64,000 bases of DNA, taken from NCBI GenBank assembly GCA_961205875.1, contig OY540820.1, forward strand, positions 2,914,001-2,978,000. Reading direction: 5' to 3'. Shown here in pieces: positions 60,963 through 64,000 of the stretch. Below the pieces are notes generated by a model. The model did not search any database and was not told the origin of the DNA. It saw nothing but the letters and a program-made list of their open reading frames with translations. The DNA comes from Sialis fuliginosa. Lineage: Eukaryota > Arthropoda > Insecta > Megaloptera > Sialidae. Every line of letters begins with the position of its first letter. Within the stretch, counting starts at the first letter, position 1. The translations under genes were made by a program, and so were the position numbers.

Positions 60963-62520
60963 CTCTAACTTAGAACTAGAACTATATAATGCATAGAACG
61001 AGCTCGTATATCACGTACTCTATAACACCCTTGGCAAATTATTTTGCCTAGGTCTAAATATAGAGTAAGGGGCATAGTCCCATTGTAACCAAAGCGCCAA
61101 GAGACATTTTTTATAGTAACAAACGGATAAATTATCATAATATTGCTATTACTTTTTTAATGTTTTTATTTTTTAAATTAAACGGAAAATATAATTTACA
61201 ATTAGCTGCATTATTTTTCAGTTATAAATCAATGTTTATTATATACAAACTATCTATCTACCATGAATATTCGCAATTCCCATATACCCCAAAACTATGG
61301 GCGACAATTTCAGGTTTTATTGTTTTTAATTTGATACATTTTCTGAGATTCACTAATTTTCATACCAAAAAAAAACTATCAAATCATTCTTTTACGTCTA
61401 TTATACCTATCTCATACTTTACTTTTACAATTATGTTTATAAAGAACCCTACATTACTTTACAAAAACATAAATTAAATTAGGACGTTTTTATAAATAGT
61501 TCACACAAATTGCTAAATTAATGATAAAAACAATTCTGCGAACAATTAGATAAATCTGACAACGTCGTTTTCCCCACTCCGCCTTCGCACATTCCCCTAC
61601 TCTGGCTGTATGTCTGGTAACGGTACGTCCTCTAGTTGGCAGTTCTGTCTCGTCTTGGACGTACATATCTTTATCTCATTATTGTCGCTCGCTTCATAAC
61701 AAGTTCCTTCTTATATCTGTTATTGTTAATCATATTTAATTTTAATAACATTTTAAAATTAAATGTATACGATTCTAAACGACTGCCCAAAAGTATATCT
61801 GTGAAATGTTAATTGTTTTGACGTGTTTTCATGTGGACCTTGTTGAGAGATTTTATTACTAGAATATATTTCAACATACGTGTTAAGGGAATTTAACTGT
61901 GATTTGTTTTTGTGATCTGATGTCTTGCTCATAATTTGAACTGTGATAATATATTTATTAATTGTTGGATATAAACATTATTATTATTTATTGTTGTAAA
62001 CTTGACTAAAAGTATCAATCAATATTATAAACAATCACTGTTTTTTGTATAAAATACGGACATTATCTCCAGTTTTTAAATTAAAATTATCTATATCAAA
62101 TGCACTCATTGTATTATTGTTATTAAGTATAGTGTTTCTTTGTTTTTGTTTGCGTTTTTATTGCTTTCAATATCGAAGAAATTTCCAGTTGTACTTCGCT
62201 TATATTGTTGTAAAAACTTATTGTATAACATCGAATGAAAATTATTTTTTATTTATTTTCATAATTTATTTCGAATATATTTAATAGTGTATAATTGATA
62301 TATTATATTAAATAAACTATTTACTTGTTTTACAATCCACAAATCATTAATAAATATTTAAACTATATTAAATAAACACGTTGTTAAAATTAAAAATACT
62401 CGACTTTTATGTTAAAAAATTATAGATTACATTTAAATACAATTAAATTTAAAAAAAATATTTGAGCGTAAAAACAATTGGGCGCGCTTTAGTGACGACA
62501 GCATTGTTGTACGTGTGTGA
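60963..62520. other. AT-rich region upstream of the last exon
   Basis: No exon was recognised. A GC-richer patch at about 61560-61670 could be regulatory. Confidence 0.3.
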
Positions 62521-62523
62521 GGT

Positions 62524-62533
62524 GTCACGTGAT
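62524..62533 (+). promoter_or_regulatory. E-box of the GTCACGTGAT type
   Basis: GTCACGTGAT (CACGTG core at 62526-62531) lies in a CpG-rich segment, 18 bases before the ATG at 62551. CACGTG is the binding site of Myc/Max/Mnt proteins, and the flanks TCACGTGA fit sites bound by MiT/USF factors. Its in-frame TGA (62530-62532) also closes the reading frame upstream of that ATG. Confidence 0.55.
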
Positions 62534-62550
62534 CAGTTAGCGCGTGCGCG

Positions 62551-62701
62551 ATGGGTGTGCTCGTTGTAGAGAGCAGTGGCGGCGGAGGACAGGGTAGCGA
62601 CGTGACTGGTAACGATGAAGGTACCCTACTTGTTCAAAGACTCTGCGAATCGTCTATGATGCCACCACCGAAAAAAAAGTGGATCAAACATTATTTTCTT
62701 G
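62551..62701 (+). CDS. Probable first coding exon of unassigned gene or alternative first exon of Mnt
   Basis: From an ATG in good context (G at -3 and +4) the frame runs 50 codons plus one base to a strong donor (CTTG|GTGAGT). The sequence is GC-rich, unlike its surroundings. It encodes a Gly/Ser-rich start, then GTLLVQRLCESSMMPPPKKK and WIKHYFL, a Pro-Lys patch followed by an aromatic-basic helix start. I do not recognise the family. An in-frame stop at 62530 makes 62551 the first possible start if there is no splice just upstream. The donor is phase 1, as is that of the Mnt SID exon at 52592, so both could join the same downstream exon. Confidence 0.6.
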
Positions 62702-63154
62702 GTGAGTATGGATAATTACAAAGTATTTATTATAGCTATATTTATAAGCTATAGTGTGTTGCGAAGCTATGTTAAATTTATGTATAAATTAGTCTCCTCT
62801 AGAACTGACCTTCCCAAGAAGGTTATAATTTTTGTACAGATACACTATTAAAATATATGTATATTAACATCCCAACTGGAAGTTATTGTAATCGGTCCGA
62901 AAATCAAAATCAAAAATTTCAACATATTTGTATGTTTCAAGGTCACTATAGTATATTTACACTATTTTCAGAAAGATGTGTGTGTGTGTATGTATGGTCG
63001 TGTAATTTTTTACGTGCACGAAATCTCGCAAATAAAAAATGCTATTGACTTCGTTGGGGTGCCAATCGAAGTGCCTTGACGTGTATATGATCTAGGGATG
63101 TTACGGAGCTCCGTATCCGAAACCGAAACTATCGGATATCCGAAAAGATTTGAC

Positions 63155-63310
63155 CTCCGAAACCGAAACCGTATCCGAAATAATTAAATTCTGAACTCCG
63201 AAACCGAAACCGTAACCGAAATAATTAAATTCTGAACTCCGAAACCGAAACCGTAACCGAAATAATTAGATTCTGAACTCCGAAACCGAATCCGTATCCG
63301 AAATGATTAT
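63155..63310. repeat. 41-bp tandem repeat, nearly four units
   Basis: Units start at 63155, 63196, 63237 and 63278 with CTCCGAAACCGAAACCGTA, then CCGAAATAATTAAATTCTGA. Each unit has smaller CCGAAA repeats. The preceding CTAGGGATGTTACGGAGC resembles a hAT end, so this may be the subterminal array of such an element; no right end was found. Confidence 0.88.
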
Positions 63311-63565
63311 TTCGGATATTATTTCGGATAGTTTCCTACTTGTTGCCCCAAGCCTCGAGACACAAACAAAACATACGAGCAGATTATAAATTTGTATTTA
63401 CCGCCTGAAATTTAATTGGCGTATCATGTACTTTTATTTAGTCTCTATTTTTAAATTCGCTACCATAGATTATAACAGATGATTTTTTAAATAAATTTGC
63501 AATAATCACTTTTTTTTAAATCTACTCAAAAATTTTTAAAAATTGTAAATGAAACATCAATTTTT

Positions 63566-64000
63566 AGGTTTCCGTAGAAAACTAGTTTCGCTATTTCCGT
63601 CTGTCCGTCCGTCCACAAAATTTTTAAGCCGATTAAGATGAAATTTGGTATACGGACGAAGACTGATAACCCAAAAATAGAAATGATAATATTTTAAAAA
63701 AAAAATTTTTTTTGGACCCCCTTTCCATAGACTGAAAAGTATTTAAAAAAAAAAATGTTCACTTAATCCATTAAGTGTGATGTCTTTAGATAGGTCTCCT
63801 AAAATGCAATAAAAAATGTAATATGACATTTTGATTTTAACCCTTCAGTCACGATATATTTGCGTTCAAAGTCGGGATAAAAGCGCCCCCCCCCCATAAT
63901 TTCTAAACTATCAATTTAAAAAATCTGAAAAAATTCAAAAATGTAGCTTTTAATTAGCACTTTCACTGAAAATTATAACGAACACTGTCAAAATTATTTT
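63566..64000 (+). mobile_element. Repeat family B, copy 3, cut by the window edge
   Basis: Starts AGGTTTCCGTAGAAAACTAG and follows copy 2 (28077) through ATTAAGATGAAATTTGGTAT, AGATAGGTCTCCTAAAATGC, the C-run and AAAATTATAACGAACACTG. Confidence 0.85.

Noticed and set aside
61160..61477. 105-codon hydrophobic open frame
   Set aside because: Composition is that expected of random AT-rich DNA (Phe, Ile, Asn, Lys, Tyr); no motif and no splice context.

Overview
This is nuclear genomic DNA of an arthropod, most likely an insect. It is strongly AT-rich, its genes have short AT-rich introns with GT..AG borders, and the space between exons is packed with short DNA-transposon relics (hAT, Tc1/mariner, piggyBac-like, Helitron, long foldback elements). 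The order cannot be fixed from the sequence alone. No bacterial, organellar, viral or CRISPR sequence was recognised.

Five conserved genes can be read, most of them only after splicing by eye. At the left edge, on the minus strand, is the first coding exon of a two-pore channel (TPCN1-like), which leaves the window. Next, on the plus strand, is ribosomal protein L6 (5 coding exons, 286 aa). Three of its introns each carry a related box C/D snoRNA with the same 28S rRNA guide. It is followed by a 10-exon SANBR/KIAA1841 homologue (833 aa, BTB-like region) and by the catalytic gamma subunit of phosphorylase kinase (9 core exons plus an 87-nt symmetrical exon). After a long gene-poor stretch comes a CpG- and motif-rich segment at 36.5-37.9 kb. 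It is a plausible promoter and leader exon for the next gene, whose first coding exon at 52.49 kb encodes the Sin3-interaction domain of the Myc/Max antagonist Mnt. A last coding exon at 62.55 kb has its own upstream E-box. It is either an alternative first exon of Mnt or the start of a further gene. The bHLH-zipper exons of Mnt are not in the window.

The rest is layered repeats. Several insertions can be ordered in time because exact 8-bp, TA or TTAA duplications remain: hAT in hAT at 3.2 kb, hAT in an older repeat at 14.5 kb, hAT in hAT in a third repeat at 40.6-41.4 kb, and a MITE inside a repeat inside a phosphorylase kinase intron at 28.6 kb. Long foldback structures occupy 44.8-51.9 kb, 54.2-54.9 kb and 60.5-61.0 kb; the last encloses a tRNA-like module followed by a T-run.

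Functionally the five genes are unrelated housekeeping or regulatory genes, with no sign of co-operation beyond RpL6 hosting snoRNAs for ribosome maturation. The points most worth checking are the snoRNA triplet, the inferred upstream ORF that would end exactly on the Mnt start codon (ATGA), the alternative-exon options in phosphorylase kinase, and the 62.55-kb exon behind an E-box.
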